A stretch of DNA of 64,000 nt from the NCBI GenBank assembly GCA_026018925.1, contig JAKSZU010000004.1, positions 37,157,233 through 37,221,232 on the forward strand. Direction: 5' to 3'. A model generated the notes under the pieces. It worked only from the letters and a program-made list of their open reading frames with translations, was not told the origin of the DNA and did not search any database. Made by a program: the position numbers and the translations under genes. Shown in pieces: positions 13,955-45,137 of this stretch; position 1 is the first letter of the stretch; every line of letters starts with the position of its first letter. The DNA comes from Tupaia tana (taxonomy: Eukaryota; Chordata; Mammalia; Scandentia; Tupaiidae).

Positions 13955-14190
13955 TGAGCTCCTCAACTGTCTCCTCAGCTTTAACCTCAAACATAATCCA
14001 CATCTATTCCATCCCTTCATGTGTCTCGTCACACAGACCAGCACTCATCCTCCTAATTGGACTCTACATTACTAGAATGTAAACGATATCCCTCGTCCAC
14101 TCCTTGAAGGCCATGTCTGCCTTCTAGTTTGTATGGAGTCCAGCATAAGTGGGCCCTTCATAAGTGCTTTTTGATGAGAGCAATGACTGC
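13955..14190 (+). repeat. L2-like LINE 3' fragment
   Basis: actctacattactagaatgt, aaggccatgtctgccttcta and tccagcataagtgggccctt, with a final gtgcttttt. It is diverged. Confidence 0.5.
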
Positions 14191-14606
14191 CGTCGTCAGT
14201 GTGGTTGGGTCCTCCCTTTCTGAGGAAGGAAAACCAATGGTTGTTGCTAAGCAACTTTAAAGGACTGAGTCAGTTTCTGACACCAGGTGACCTCTATTTG
14301 CGTACTTCATCGTGTTGTGTGTTTTATGGTTGTCTTAAGATGGCTTAGTTTCTTTTTCGGTGGCAATGCCATGCCTTCAGCAAAAGATTTATAAGAGAAC
14401 TAGTTTCAGCAGGAGGAGGGTGTTGGTATTCCTCTGTTAACTACTTACATGAATACACCAACTCCTTCTGAAAACCATGCAGGAAAGTTGAGGAGTTTGT
14501 TTTATTTAGCCCTGAAGCTAAGAGCCACCTCTCTGCTCCCATTTCAGACTGACAATGTATTCCAGCAGAGGCCTGTGGCAATAAGAGGCTATAGAAAGCA
14601 AAAAGG

Positions 14607-14784
14607 AGGCATGCCAATGGTGTGACGGTTAAGGCAACTGGATCCCACTTGGCCAACTGTGTGATTCAAGTCCCAATCCCAAGGCTTGAAAAGCACACCG
14701 GGCGTATGTTTGTGGTGTACCCAAAATCCTGAAAGAAAATTTAGAGGAGTGATTGTGGTGTGACCATCCCCCATGGGGGTGCTT

Positions 14785-14821
<37 letters not shown>

Positions 14822-14843
14822 AATTAAAGAAAAAGAAAGAAAA
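14607..14843 (+). mobile_element. tRNA-derived SINE, group B
   Basis: aggcatgccaatggtgtgac, then the body ending in a pure (CT)n run at about 14782-14819 and an A-rich tail. Confidence 0.8.
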
Positions 14844-16499
14844 TATCTTTTTCTTTTCTAACCTGGTATTCAGTTTTTTCCTATGCCTATCTTCTGAGCT
14901 AAGAAACAATATGGCTAATAAAAAAACTGGCCTCACCCTGTCCAGACTGTTAACTGTCATAGTTAACCAACATTCCCTGGTGTATCTGATAGTTTCCACT
15001 AGATTGAAAGCTGATTTAAAAATGTGAAAAGACTTTTTCTTTTTTTTTTTCATCATTACATCTTTGCTTGGCCATTTAATATATTCAAAAAAATATTTGT
15101 CATAAAAAATGACTTTATTAGACTAGTACAAGCCAGACTGACTCCAAAATTGTCCTATCTTAGAGAGACCAAAGGAACCAAAATGATGATGACTGAATGT
15201 TACATTTGGCTAAGTCTAGTACAACCACAATTACGAAAAAAAAAAATTATGTCTCTAAGCTTTTAACAAAGTATTTTTATAACAGTCTGAGTTAAGTTTG
15301 CTTCTTTGTCAAGATTCAGCTGATTGATAGAGCAAATAAACCTGTTATTTCTAGCGTCTTAGTCTTCAGTATGTCTGTCTTTTGAGGACTGAAAATGAGG
15401 GGCCACTGTGACTGAGCAGTTGTGTCTTAGAAAAATAAATAACTTGGAATTTATGCAATTCACTTGAAGTTCAAAATTGCACAGAAGCCCAATAAGTAAA
15501 ATATACTAGCTGAGATGATTATTCAGAGGTTCCTAGTTACTAACATACTGCATCATGGGGAAGCACATGGATACGCAAGCAGGGTCACCCAGAAAGAGGG
15601 CTTCTTTTATGACAAGGCACAGTGCCGTGAGCCAGCAAAACTGACTTGCATTTCCTTCACCTCAAATGGCCAGTTCTCCTGGGCACAGGCAGTGGCATGG
15701 CCCCCCAGGGCTCAGCTGCTTAAAGTGAAGCTATTGTTGGGCACAGGATGCTCATTTGAAAGGGGAAAGCCTCACAGGAAAAAGAGCCAATCGCGAGTTA
15801 GAGCTGTTGCCATGGTGCTTCGCTATTTCTTCAAATGCTCTACATGAACTCCTGATAGTCCAGGGGTAGGATAACAGAGGAAAGGGAGAAGGAGGAATAT
15901 GGGATGGACTTGGGTAGGGAATCCTACTGCAGTAGAACTCTAGTCAGACTTTGCTTTTGTCTGTGTTCTAATGTCCACAAGGAGAGAGAAAGAAGGAGTG
16001 GGGGTCGAGAATGAATTTCTCCACCTGTCCTAGGTTGCTAAAATAAAATTAGAAATAATTTACCTTCTAAATATATCTAACATGAATTAGAAAATATAAC
16101 AATAAAATACAAAACGAACAAAGTCACTCCTAACCCGGAATCATCATTCATTCGGCAAATAATACATTTCTAACACACTCTAGATCTTAGATTGAAAGGT
16201 TAAATGAGTTTAATTCATTTGACAAATGCAATCAAATATGCATATTAATGACCCGGTGGAGTGCAGAAAATTTCCTACTGCATGTGAAGCACTTTTCAAG
16301 TGAAATAAATTAATCCCATTCTGTTTATTTCATTATGAAAAAAGGCTAAATGCATTGGCACACCACTGACAGGCAAATAACCTTTCAAAAACCTAGTTTG
16401 AAAAAAAAAAACTTGTGTACTGTAAATCTAGTCTGAGAACAGCCACAATTCTAACCTTTTCTATTAAAGAAAAAAAAAAAAAAAAAGTCCAGAAAGTAA

Positions 16500-17128
16500 A
16501 TTAACCAAATGCTGCATCACTTTAAAACAATTAGAGCAACTGGGCTTTGTGTGGAGGCTGCATCTGCAGAACGCTTGCCTCTGCAGTGGAGAGAGAGGGT
16601 TAAAGAACACCTAGTTGAACTGGGGGAGGGTATGGACTTCAGATTTACTTAAATATTCATGGGGCTTCCTCCATTTTAATCTTCTCCTTTTTAAAAGATG
16701 GCTGTGTTTCTCAGTCTGGCAACTCCTCAGGAAAAAAGAATCGCTCCCCTTGCAGAGTTAAGCTGAGTAGGACAAATCTACAGTGGAAACCCCTTCGGCC
16801 ACCAGGACTATTCATAATTCATAAGTGCTTCAAACCAGCAGCTGAGTACATTTGGACAGGCTCTTGCTCCTTCGTGCAATTCCTGATTTCATTACTCTCT
16901 TCTGCCAGGAAATAAGCAGAGAGCATAGGCTTCTTGCAAAAATGGAGTGAGAAGATGGGCTTTGTTTGGATTAGGGAATGCCATCAATTTTGGAGGCTTT
17001 GTCTTTTCTAAGTTTTGATTATTTTACACTGGATCTGCAAGGCTTTCCTAAGCCTTTCTGATTGCTCTCTCAGAACTGTGAATTCTTTCAAAGAGATTTG
17101 TGGATTGTGGCAAGGAGAACATTCCAAA
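16500..17128 (+). promoter_or_regulatory. PDE4B: Candidate PDE4B5 promoter and 5'UTR
   Basis: This repeat-poor stretch directly precedes the supershort first exon, so it must hold that isoform's 5'UTR and probably its promoter. I see no convincing TATA box at a fixed distance. If the 5'UTR reaches far enough upstream it contains small upstream ORFs: ATG GAG TGA at 16942, and an 18-codon ORF from 16955 with TAA at 17009. The transcription start is unknown. Confidence 0.4.
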
Positions 17129-35576
<18,448 letters not shown>

Positions 35577-36325
35577 TCTCTCCACATGGAGAGGAACATT
35601 CCACCCTTGACAAGCATGCCAGCTGTGTGGTAGGGCCAGCCCACCATGGGGGCCAAGGCCTACGCGGGACAAAGGCCAGCTGGCCTTTCCAGTTACTTGA
35701 GTTTGGAGGCACAATGAAAGACCATGAAGCAAACAGCAGCTCAGGAAATTCCTCGGTCGACTTGCCTTGCTTGCAGGCGTGGCGAAGAGCTGAAGCTTTA
35801 CGTGGTACCGAAGACCAGTCCTTACCGTGACTAAATGGCTTGAAAATGGAAGATGCAAAATGGAGAGATTGTTCTGCGCTAACTTTTGGGACACCGAAGT
35901 CCCTGCTAGTGAACTTACTAACAACTTCATTTATGAATCTGCTCACCTTGTCCCCTTGTCTGCCGACCTGTGTGCCTTTTTTGTAAAGCATTTTCACGTC
36001 TTTCAAATGCCTGTTGAATACCTAGAGTTTAATATCAACTTCTACACAGATAAGCATTCAAAGTTGACATAATCTTTTTTGACTCTTTCTGGGAAAAAAA
36101 AAAAAAAGGAAAGAAAACCGTCTTCCTTCTTTCTAGGGCAATATCTTTCACTTTACTGCAGTTACTTTTGCAAACAGACAGAAAGGATACACTTCTAACC
36201 ACATCTGACTTCCTTTCCTTGTTGTCTGTTCCAGCTCCACAGCTGCCCTGACCACTTATCTCTGTCTGCCTGCTTTGAACAGCATTTTTTCTCCACTAGG
36301 GTTTCACTTTTTTGCTGTAAAAAGA

Positions 36326-36331
36326 ATAAAG
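36326..36331 (+). terminator. PDE4B: Possible proximal polyadenylation signal
   Basis: AATAAA about 750 bp after the stop codon. Another AATAAA is at about 37170. Use of either is unproven. Confidence 0.35.
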
Positions 36332-37491
36332 TCGAACACACTAGGGGGTAGGAAGTGGTAGTTGTGTTGTTCACCATAACAATCTGCATAAAACTCAGCA
36401 TCTAAGGCAGTGTGCCTGTTGTGTCCGGGACCCCCCTCTGCCACCGGGAGTTGCACGGTGCCCTGTCCTGGTCGTTGCCTCTTCTCTGCACCCAGTTATG
36501 CTGTTTTCAATCTAATGCTGCCTTCTTTCTCTTGCACTGCCTTCCTTGCTAACACCTCCATTCCTGTTTATAACCATGTATTTATTACTTAATGTATATA
36601 ATGTAATGTTTTGTAAGTTATTAATTTATATATATCTAACATTGCCTGCCAACGGTGGTGTTAAATTTGTGTAGAAGACTCTGCCTAAGAGTTGCGACTT
36701 TTTCTTGTAACGTTTTGTATTGTGTATTATATAACCCGAACATCACTTGAGAGAAACATACAGCCCCCTCAGCAGTGAGGACAGGAGTGGGGTGGGGGCT
36801 TTATCATAGGATCTGCCCCTTTCCCTATCTGAGTTGCTAATACTGCACAACCCCTTGATGAACCAGTTTTGCAAACAGGATTCTCACCTTAGATACTAAA
36901 TGGTTTATACTGAGCTTTTACTTTTGTATAGTTTGATAAGGGTAGGGGGCCAGGGAGGTAGTTTTTACCCATGTTCTATCCAAATCTGTATATGCATGGG
37001 TTAGGTGTCACTGGGTTCTACTATAATTGTGGCTTTGGTTCCAAAAGAAACACTACATTTGCTCCCAGATGATTCTTTTGTGTATTCCCAAACTACCCAC
37101 TTTGAAGAGCTAGCCTCCTGCCTGCCAGTAAGCAGGACTGTCATGTTCCAATTTATTACAAAAGAAAACAATAAAACAATGTGAATTTCTATAATGTGAA
37201 CTGATGTAGTAAATTATGCAAATGTGAAGCTTCCTCTCATAACACTTGTTAAGCCTCTTCCCGGGGTCAGTTTCAGTTTGTAAAATATGTTTCATGCTTT
37301 CAGTTCAGCATTGTGACTCAATAGTTAAAGAAAATGGCACAAATGTGCATGACCAATGGGTTTGTATGTCTATGAACACTGCATTGTTTCAGGTGGACAT
37401 TTTATTGTTTCAAAAGTTTCTCACAGTGTATGTTATAATATTATTATATATTGTGCTCCAATGCATTCTTAAGAGACTTTTATATGAGGTG

Positions 37492-37497
37492 AATAAA
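37492..37497 (+). terminator. PDE4B: Probable distal PDE4B polyadenylation signal
   Basis: AATAAA lies about 1.9 kb after the stop codon and is followed by GT-rich sequence (tgtaggtcctgtt) near 37520. It is the last hexamer before repeats resume. Confidence 0.7.
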
Positions 37498-38079
37498 CAA
37501 CAGCATGACTAGCTTAGACTGTAGGTCCTGTTATTTCGTGGTTAATTCTGACATATTAAAAGCAGTGTTTTTTCTCTCCTCTCCTACCATACTCACAAAG
37601 AAAGCAAACCACTTTGCCTGCCAATAGTCACAACTGAGGTTTCAGAATCTGTGTCCAAAAAGTCCCCAAGCTTGGAACGTTTCATTTTTTTCTTAGCAAC
37701 TCTTCACCCAGCTCAGTGGTGTGGGAAGGGAGTTGGTGAAGGAACACAAACAAACCACTTTATTCATCTCAAAGTGTTTCCTTCTATCTCTTTAAGGATC
37801 TGAAAAGTTTAATCTAATAGGTAAATAAAGGGAATCTCTAGCATGGCTAGGTCCTCTAGGAAAGCGAATCACAGGGCTATAGAATGTATGATGTAATCAG
37901 ACAGTCCCATCGATTTCACACAGGAAGAATCTGATGTCTAAAGAGTCTTCTTAAGCCACAATCCACAGAACATGGCGGTCATTTATGTTTTCTCAGTGAT
38001 CATGAAGTCCAAGTCTCTTATTGACCAAATAATCATGTTTGTCTTCCTGAAAATGGCTATTTTAAATATTATAATTAAG

Positions 38080-38338
38080 AGACCAGCAGATGGTATAATG
38101 GTTATGTCACTGGACTTCCACATGGGTGACCGTGGTTCGAGTCCTGAAACCAGTGGCTTAAAACTTAGGCCGGGCACATGTGCATGTATGCCCAAGATCC
38201 CAAGAGGAGACTGGAGATAAGGAGTTGTGGTGTGGCCACCCTCCAGGTGGTGATTTCTCACCTTCTGCCCTCTCTGGTAAATGCACATGCCCCATAGCAA
38301 AAATCTCTCTCTCTAAAAAAAAAAAAAAAAAAAAAAAA
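38080..38338 (+). mobile_element. tRNA-derived SINE, group A/B intermediate
   Basis: agaccagcagatggtataat, good B box ggttcgagtcc, body and long A tail. It is flanked by ataattaa-type duplications. Confidence 0.85.
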
Positions 38339-38710
38339 TCATAATTAAAATATTTTACTTTGTTGAAATCCTCAAGTCAGCATTAAAACAAAATTTATTC
38401 TGAGAAATGTGTCTGTGTCCTGGCAAAGGCAACAAACGTAAGTCATTGGTTGGCCCATACTAATTTAACCACAAAGAGGTGGTCTATGAACCAGTAACAG
38501 GGTCTGCTCTAGAACTCCACATGATAGACCGAAATTCTTGTACATCATTGTAAGGATAGGAAGATGATCTACCATTACAGAACGAGCTTGCCTGCTAGTT
38601 GCAGAGCTAATGTGTCCAGCACTTTCCATCATCCCTGATTTCTGATGGCACCTTACTATATCTGAGCTCCTACAGATTGAGTGACAAAAGTAGATTGGTT
38701 ACAATAGCCA

Positions 38711-38801
38711 TAGGGTATGACTTTTATAATGCCTAGAGCCATAAATACTAGACAAAAATATTTTTCTATGTAAAATTGCATCATGACTTCCCAACGACCC
38801 A
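38711..38801. mobile_element. Mariner-derived MITE, copy 3 (partial)
   Basis: The 3' half is clear (tttttctatgtaaaattgca, tcatgacttcccaacgaccc). The 5' half is diverged (tagggtatgacttt). Confidence 0.5.
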
Positions 38802-38835
38802 ATATTTATAAATATTTGCAGGTCTGTTTTTACTG

Positions 38836-39305
38836 AGAAGTGATTCTTAACTCTTTCTGCAAATGAGAATCATTTGGGAAATAAATTTATTTTTGAGAGG
38901 TTTTTTCGCTATAAGGCGTGTGCACTTGCCAGACAGACAGAGAGAGACATAGAGACAGAAAGCGAGAAATCACCCCCCAGGGCGGATGGTCACACCGCAA
39001 TCCCTTCTCCTCCATTCTCCTCTCGAGATCTTGGGCACATACGCACATGCGCCTGGCGTGAGTTTTAAGCCACCGGGTCCGGGACACGAACCGCGGTCGA
39101 CTACGTGGGAGTCCAGCGACATAGCCATTACGCTAACTGCTGATTCCCGGAAATAAATATTTTTAAAAATATTGATTTTGGGGCCCCATCTTCCTCCCAG
39201 ATTTCTGCTTGAATTGGTCTTTGGGAAAGCTTTAGTCATTGGATTTAAAAAATTCTCCTTAGGTAATTCTAACATACAACTGCATTAGAGAATCTTGCTC
39301 TGGAA
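38836..39305. mobile_element. MER5-type element split by a SINE
   Basis: gattcttaactctttctgca and gagaatcatttgggaaataa on the left, then agattttgg-type sequence and ctccttaggtaattctaaca on the right of the SINE at 38895. Confidence 0.65.
38895..39148 (-). mobile_element. tRNA-derived SINE, group A, inside MER5-like DNA
   Basis: Body from gagaggttttttcgctataa to gctgattccc. The duplications are ggaaataaatttattttt (38877) and ggaaataaatattttta (39149). It interrupts an older MER5-type element. Confidence 0.88.
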
Positions 39306-40124
39306 CTAACATACATAGCAACCATACTTGTTGCTAAGATTTTTTACTCCATTGTCTTTAGACATTCATTGTGTACCTACCATGACCAGCATTGCCATAC
39401 CCAATATAGTTATTTTTTACAGTAATTTGGGTTATACTCTAGTTTTGTCTTTCTCACTGACTCTAACTTTCATATAAGATTGAACACCACAGTTTGACTA
39501 GTTTTCTACTTGGAAATCTCAAGAAGAGAGAACCGAGGCAGAACTCAGGAGTTCAAGGCTGCAGTAATCTGCAGTGAGGACAGATACCATGTCTGGGGCT
39601 CACTCCTGTTTCTAAATGTCTGGTATCCTACCCAGCACAGATCTGATGCTCAAACATTGTTGACTACATCTGCATGTTGATGACCGTAAAACGTCAGTTA
39701 ACAAGAAGATGAAGAGAAAGTACGTGCTAAGTAATTTAACTCCCAGTGTTTCACACTCCATTGCAATGATCTGAGACTTGTCTCTCCACTCAATACTAAA
39801 CATCTCCAGGATAGAACAATATTTTTTGTTTGGTCTCTTATTTAATCTTCATATTCCTCTTCAACAAACACTATGCTGGCTCCAAGAGAAAGGAGTGTCC
39901 AGTGATGTTTGTTGAGCTAATGTCCCAAGAAACAAAGTGAAACCCTTTCATTAAACTTAGTTATGAAATATATCCATATCTACTTGATTTTCTTCAGGAA
40001 GGAGTAAAATATACTGAGGAAAGCATAGTTTGACAAAACTGTGTTCCCTTTCTAACTGTGGGAATATGGGGAAATAAATGTTTTTCTAACTCTAAGTTTT
40101 CTCATGATTAGAGTTTAAAAATAT

Positions 40125-40395
40125 GGGACCAGCAGTTGACATAATGGCTATGTCGCTGGACTCCCATGTAGTCAACCACAGTTCAAGTCCCAGACCCAGT
40201 GGCTTAAACTCACGCCGAGTGCGTGTGCATGCATGCCCAAGATCCCGAGAGGAAAATGGAGGAGAAGGGATTGCAGCATGACCATCCCCCCTGGAGGGGG
40301 AGGGGGGAGTGATTTCTCGCTTTCTGTCTCTCTGTCTCTCTCTGTCTTTCTGGGGAGCACACACAACCTATAGCAAAAACCTCTCCAAAAAAAAA
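40125..40395 (+). mobile_element. tRNA-derived SINE, group A
   Basis: gggaccagcagttgacataa, then the full body. The duplications are agagtttaaaaatat (40110) and agagttaaaaaaata (40396). Confidence 0.9.
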
Positions 40396-40532
40396 AGAGT
40401 TAAAAAAATAAACAGCTAAAGATGAAATCAGACATAATATTAAATGTAGCAGGCATTTAATAAACCTATGTTGTATGGATGTGTATACTCATGGATTAAT
40501 AAATATTTAAAAACTTGAAAAATTAACTTCTG

Positions 40533-40817
40533 GGGACCAGTAGTTAGCGTAATGGCTATGTCGCTGGACTCCCACGTAGTCAATTGTGATTCGAGTCTCG
40601 GACCCGGTGGCTTAAACTCATGCCGGGTGCGTGTGCGTGCATGCCCAAAATCCCGAAAGGAGAATGGAGGAGAAGGGATTGCGGCATGGCCATCCCCTCT
40701 AGGGGGTGATTTCTCGCTTTCTATCTCTCTGTCTCTCAGTCTGTCTGGCGAGCGCACGTGCCTTATAGCAAAAACCTCTCAAAAAAAAAAAAAAAAAGTA
40801 GAAAAAGAAAAAAAAGA
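40533..40817 (+). mobile_element. tRNA-derived SINE, group A, young
   Basis: ggggaccagtagttagcgta, then the full body and a mixed A-rich tail. The perfect duplication aaaaattaacttctg is at 40518 and about 40822. Confidence 0.9.
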
Positions 40818-41068
40818 AGAAAAAAATTAACTTCTGTCTGAAAAGCATAATTTAGCAACATATTTTGATTAACTTAGGTCTTTTGAAATCAAGTTTCAAT
40901 TAATCTAGATTTTTCTTCATATATGTGAAGATTCTAGGAGAATAAACCATTTCAATTTACCCATGTGGGACTATTCTGACAGTGATAGGCTCACTGAAGT
41001 GGAAGGAAATATAAATTGTATTATCCACCATCTCCCAGGCTATCGAATATCTCTAAAAACAGGTAGAT

Positions 41069-41254
41069 GGAGCCAGCAGGTGGCATGGTGGTTAAGTGCG
41101 CTGGATTTCCATGTGGCTGACTGTGGTTCAAGCTCTGGACCTGGCGGCTTGCTTTCTCACTTTCCCTCTCTCTCTCTCTCTCTCTCGCTCAGTTTCTCTC
41201 TGGTCAAATTAAAATAATAATGATGATGAATAAAATTAAATAAAATAATTCTTA
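41069..41254 (+). mobile_element. tRNA-derived SINE, group C
   Basis: ggagccagcaggtggcatgg, head ending ctggcggctt, then CT-rich sequence and tctggtcaaatt. The duplications are aaaaacaggtagat (41055) and aaaaacatgtctgat (41257). Confidence 0.85.
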
Positions 41255-41464
41255 AAAAAAACATGTCTGATTAAACATATCCAGAAATAAAAACAAACAA
41301 AAAAACTTCAACAATATCCAGTATCTTTTGAAATTATGTTCATTGTTAGGTTTTGAAATTGGAATTATATTACAGTCTTCTACAGTGCCCTCTTGGGTTG
41401 TTGCTGTTCTTTATATAGTCAAATAACGTGTATATTTACTCTTTCAATTTCCTGTTCCAATAGA

Positions 41465-41930
41465 AAACAGGAGTCAGACTTTTAGCGTTCTTTACTATAT
41501 GACTTTGGGACAGGTTATATGACCTTTCTTTGCCTCAATTTTCCCATCCGTAAAATAGGTAATAATGGGACCAGCAGATGATGTAATGGTTACATCACTG
41601 GATTCCCACATGGCTAAATGCAGTTCGAGTCCTACATCTGAAGGCTTGAAACTCACACTGGGTACACGTGCATGCCCAAGAACCGAAGAGGAAAATGGAC
41701 AAAGGATTACAGCATAGACATGCATCCTGTGGGGTGATTTCTCATTTTCTGTCTCTCTGGCAGGTGCATGTGCCCTATGGCAAAAATTTATCTCTAAACA
41801 AAACGAAACAAAAAAGTAATAAATACAGCATCTATGTCATAAAATTATGGTGATAATTAAATGAATTATAGCTGTTAAATATTTGAAGTAGTGTCTAGTC
41901 TGTAGTGTGCATGAACAAATGTTAATTTAT
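41465..41930 (+). repeat. MIR SINE split by a younger SINE
   Basis: tatgactttgggacaggtta and ttgcctcaattttcccatcc, then the SINE at 41567-41814, then ttatggtgataattaaatga and agtgtctagtctgtagtg. Confidence 0.75.
41567..41814 (+). mobile_element. tRNA-derived SINE, group A-like, inside a MIR
   Basis: gggaccagcagatgatgtaa with a slightly reduced body. The duplications are aggtaataat (41557) and agtaataaat (41815). The MIR resumes on the far side. Confidence 0.85.
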
Positions 41931-42374
41931 GTATCTAGAGGTCACAAGTTTTCTCCAACTTAGTTTCTTCAATCATTTTTTATATGACTTGCATTCACAA
42001 GTCTTGTCCCATTATCTGGGTTTGCTCAAATCGACAGTGCAGCTGTTAGGATGAGTGTCCCAGGACTAAGCTCCATATTTCAGTGATAGTAGGGCATAGT
42101 ATGACCCCTGCTTTCTCTGTTCTGGGCTTTATTCCCTAAGCCAATGTGTATTCATTTCAGAAGATGTCTGTGACTCTCCTGGGTGATTCATAAAGTGCTG
42201 AGAGGCAAACAAAACCCCTGATGAACCACCACTACACTGAATCTTCTCCATTCCACACTTGTTCTATTGAACTTCTGAACCTTAGTGCACAATTTGTCTT
42301 TTTCAATACATTTAATCTAAAAAATCAATAGTATATAAGAATGAGAGTTTCAGTGTGTGTCAGATCAAACTTGC

Positions 42375-42560
42375 AAAACTCCAGTTCTAGCACCACCTTT
42401 GTGACCTTAGAGAAGGCACGTCACTTGTTTGATCTTCAGTTTCCTTTTCTATAAAATGGAGGAATGATACCCATATTAGAGTAATTTAGAAAGATGAAGC
42501 GAGATAACTTATGCACAAAGTCTGGCACATCGCAGGCATATAATAAATGAGAGTTATTAG
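42375..42560 (+). repeat. MIR SINE fragment
   Basis: agttctagcaccacctttgt, cttcagtttccttttctata, aagtctggcacatcgcaggc and ataataaatgagagttatta. Confidence 0.8.
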
Positions 42561-43734
42561 TCATACAAATACCTTATCATTCTGATTAAATGAGATAATG
42601 TATGCATGGAAAAATCTTCACATTATTGGTTTTCATTCATTATTTTTGGCCTAAAAATCACTTTGAACTCTAATTCTGATCATTCGTATTCCATGGGCAA
42701 TGGTGCTGAGACAATTATAAACTCACTTATGTTCACCATCATCCAGGATAATCTGGACAAACAATTGTCAGAAAAAAATATGATTAATGTCTTCTCTGAT
42801 ATTCAGGCATAACATGTTTAAATAGATAACTTGCTTAAATAAAGCATTTCTCTCATTGGTACAACTATAAACCGTAACAGAAAAAAGAAACTGTGATAGC
42901 ATGATTTGTCAGAGAGCTAATGCTAGTTACCCCCTTCTCAAATGGCCTATAAACCATTTATACATTGCTAATAATATGTTCTAGAATTTTTCATACCACT
43001 GATGTCATGCACAGCAATCGATAGCGATGGACTCTTTCTTTCCAAAGTAGGAGATACTATTTGCTTATCAGCACCCCCAGATTTCTGGTCTATGTTGTGG
43101 TCTCTGTTTTCTCAAAGATCACCCACGAGAGCTGAAAACACATCGGTAAGTTCTTCCAGTATCCTGGGAAGCCGTGTGCCTAAAGACATGATACCACTTA
43201 AAAATAGAGACACTCTCCTAACGTGTCTTTGCTTTACATGGCAAGTCGAGCAAAAGAGTATGGAGCTTGCATACTTAGTTACAGGCTTGCCTCCTTCTAA
43301 CTTAGAAAACTGTCTTCCACAAGATATATCATTTCAGAAAGGCTGTCCATAGAGCTCTGAAGGCAGACAGGAGAACCTATTTACTAATTCAGATGGGTTC
43401 TTCAGCACCTACGTTCTTGAATTCACTAAACATGTATTAAGTCTCTAGTATTTTTCAGGCACTGTTCTCAGACACCCCTTGCTCCTTATGAACCTAGTGA
43501 ATACAGGAAAACAGATATGCCAGTTAACCATTCAACGGCATCACAAAAAGTGCTGAAGGAGGGGTGCATATGAAGGACACAATGTGGGGGCACCTCAGTC
43601 TCGGCAGGGGTATGTGTCTGAGTGGTAGGCAGTTAACATACCAAGTGTATCAGCAGGAAAAGGGTAAGGATGCCTGTATCCCAGGAAGAAAGAAGAGCAT
43701 GTGAAAAGAGCAGAGGACATGCAAGAGTTTTGGT

Positions 43735-43976
43735 TTTGCCTTTTGTTTTATTTTTCGTTTGATATAGGGCATATGCGTGTGCCAGGAGAGACAGAGAGAG
43801 AAAGTGAGAAGTCACTCTCCAGCAGGATGGCCATGCCACAGTTCCTCCTCCCCCATTCTTAGAATTTTTGGTGCACACACAGCCCAGCGTGTTTCTCAAG
43901 TCATGAGGTTCAGGACTCAAATTGCATAGTCGGCCATGTCAGAGCTAGTGGTCTAAACCTCCACGCCACTTACCCC
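43735..43976 (-). mobile_element. tRNA-derived SINE, group B
   Basis: rc: tatagggcatatgcgtgtgc, GA block, body, then head ending cacttacccc. It is diverged. Confidence 0.75.
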
Positions 43977-44124
43977 TGAAAAAAGTAGTTTTAAGGCCCA
44001 TTGATAAGTTCTTTCATTTCAAAAATATTTAATGGCCACATACTATGGGCCAAGTACTATACTATACATTGAGAATACAGAAGTGCACAGAGAAGAGCCT
44101 TCCTCTCTAAATAAAACTGAATCA

Positions 44125-44400
44125 GGGAGATAGCTATCCCTAATTTTTAAGTTCATCCTACAGTGCATGTGCAGACATAAAAGAGAGAGAATGAAGCAGA
44201 CAGAAAGAAGAATCCTCCACAGCATTTGGTCATGCCATGATCCTCTGCTTCCAGTCTTCCAGCTTGCCAGGATCCTAGGCATACATGCACATTCCCTGGC
44301 TGTTTTCAGACTGACCAGGCCAGGAACTTAAACAGGGGTTGGCATGTGGCTTCCAGCTCTGCAGTCTGGAATGTTATCACCTACTCCACAAAGGCTGAGC
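44125..44400 (-). mobile_element. tRNA-derived SINE, group D/B, diverged
   Basis: rc order: GA-rich block at about 44180, then catgccatgatcctctgctt, ggatcctaggcatacatgca, and a head-like end aaggctgagcc. It is an old copy. Confidence 0.6.
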
Positions 44401-44829
44401 CAACATTAATAACATTTTTAAAAGGAAATATGTTATTAGACACGGAGGCAAGTACTCCAAAAGATGGAGATACAGTTATATAAAATAATTAAAAGAAATT
44501 ATCTTGGCCAGTTTGTAAGGAAAGGAGGAGAGAAGCATCTTATAATTGTAAAAACAACTTGTACCCAAGCCCCATAGTAAGAGGTAGCAGAGCACCTAGG
44601 AGGAACTGGAAGAAGGCTGGTTTGACTTGAGGTAGCAGAGTAATAAGAAATGATGCTGTTGAGGTTGCACAGGCCAGAACCCACAAGGCCTGGTGGGCCA
44701 TTATACAAATTGTTGCTCTTCCTTAAACACAATGGACTCCACCAAAAATTTTAAGCAAGGAAATAATAATATTGAGATTTTCATTTTGAAAAGATCATCC
44801 TAATGACAGCATAGAGACAAGTCCTGAGA

Positions 44830-45137
44830 GGACAACAAAGCATACGGGAGGCAGCTGCTGTGTGCGGCAGTAATGTAGTGCTCTGTGCTGCTGAGTTGAG
44901 GCCATAGGGGAAGGTCCCAGGTTCTCATCTCAAGGTCTCCCTGTACACACTGGATGAATGCACAGGCTCGTCCTCCTGACTGGCTGAGGCTAGGGAAGGA
45001 TTGTGGCACGAAGAACTCCTTAGGGGGGATCTCTCTCTCTCTCTCTGTCATAGATAAAGTAAGGGGTAAACTTTAAAACAAACACAAACAAAGAAACAAA
45101 CAAACAGAAAAAAAAAAAAAAAAAAAAAAAAAAAAAC
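44830..45137 (+). mobile_element. tRNA-derived SINE, group D
   Basis: ggcagctgctgtgtgcggca, body with ggctgaggctagggaaggat, a CT run, gtcatagataaagtaagggg, and a complex tail ending in about 25 A. Confidence 0.65.

Larger units (their letters stand above)
1..17128 (+). other. PDE4B: Intron of long PDE4B isoforms (no coding exons)
   Basis: I looked for the upstream UCR2 exon (SYQKLAMETLEELDW...) and did not see it, so the long-isoform exons lie outside the window. Apart from the repeats listed separately, the segments 2000-5750, 10900-14600 and 14850-16500 hold AT-rich sequence in which I recognise nothing more. Confidence 0.75.
35577..37515 (+). other. PDE4B: PDE4B 3' untranslated region
   Basis: The sequence after the stop is free of recognisable SINEs, unlike both flanks. 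It runs to a canonical AATAAA at 37492, with cleavage expected about 15-25 nt later. Earlier AATAAA hexamers at 36326 and 37170 could give shorter messages. AT-rich stretches near 36579-36640 include TATTTATT, which resembles AU-rich decay elements. The 3' end is inferred from the signal, not from a transcript. Confidence 0.8.

Noticed and set aside
15515-15847. 110-codon open frame
   Set aside because: No family recognised and no conserved motif; it lies in an intron upstream of the supershort exon. I cannot support it as an exon.
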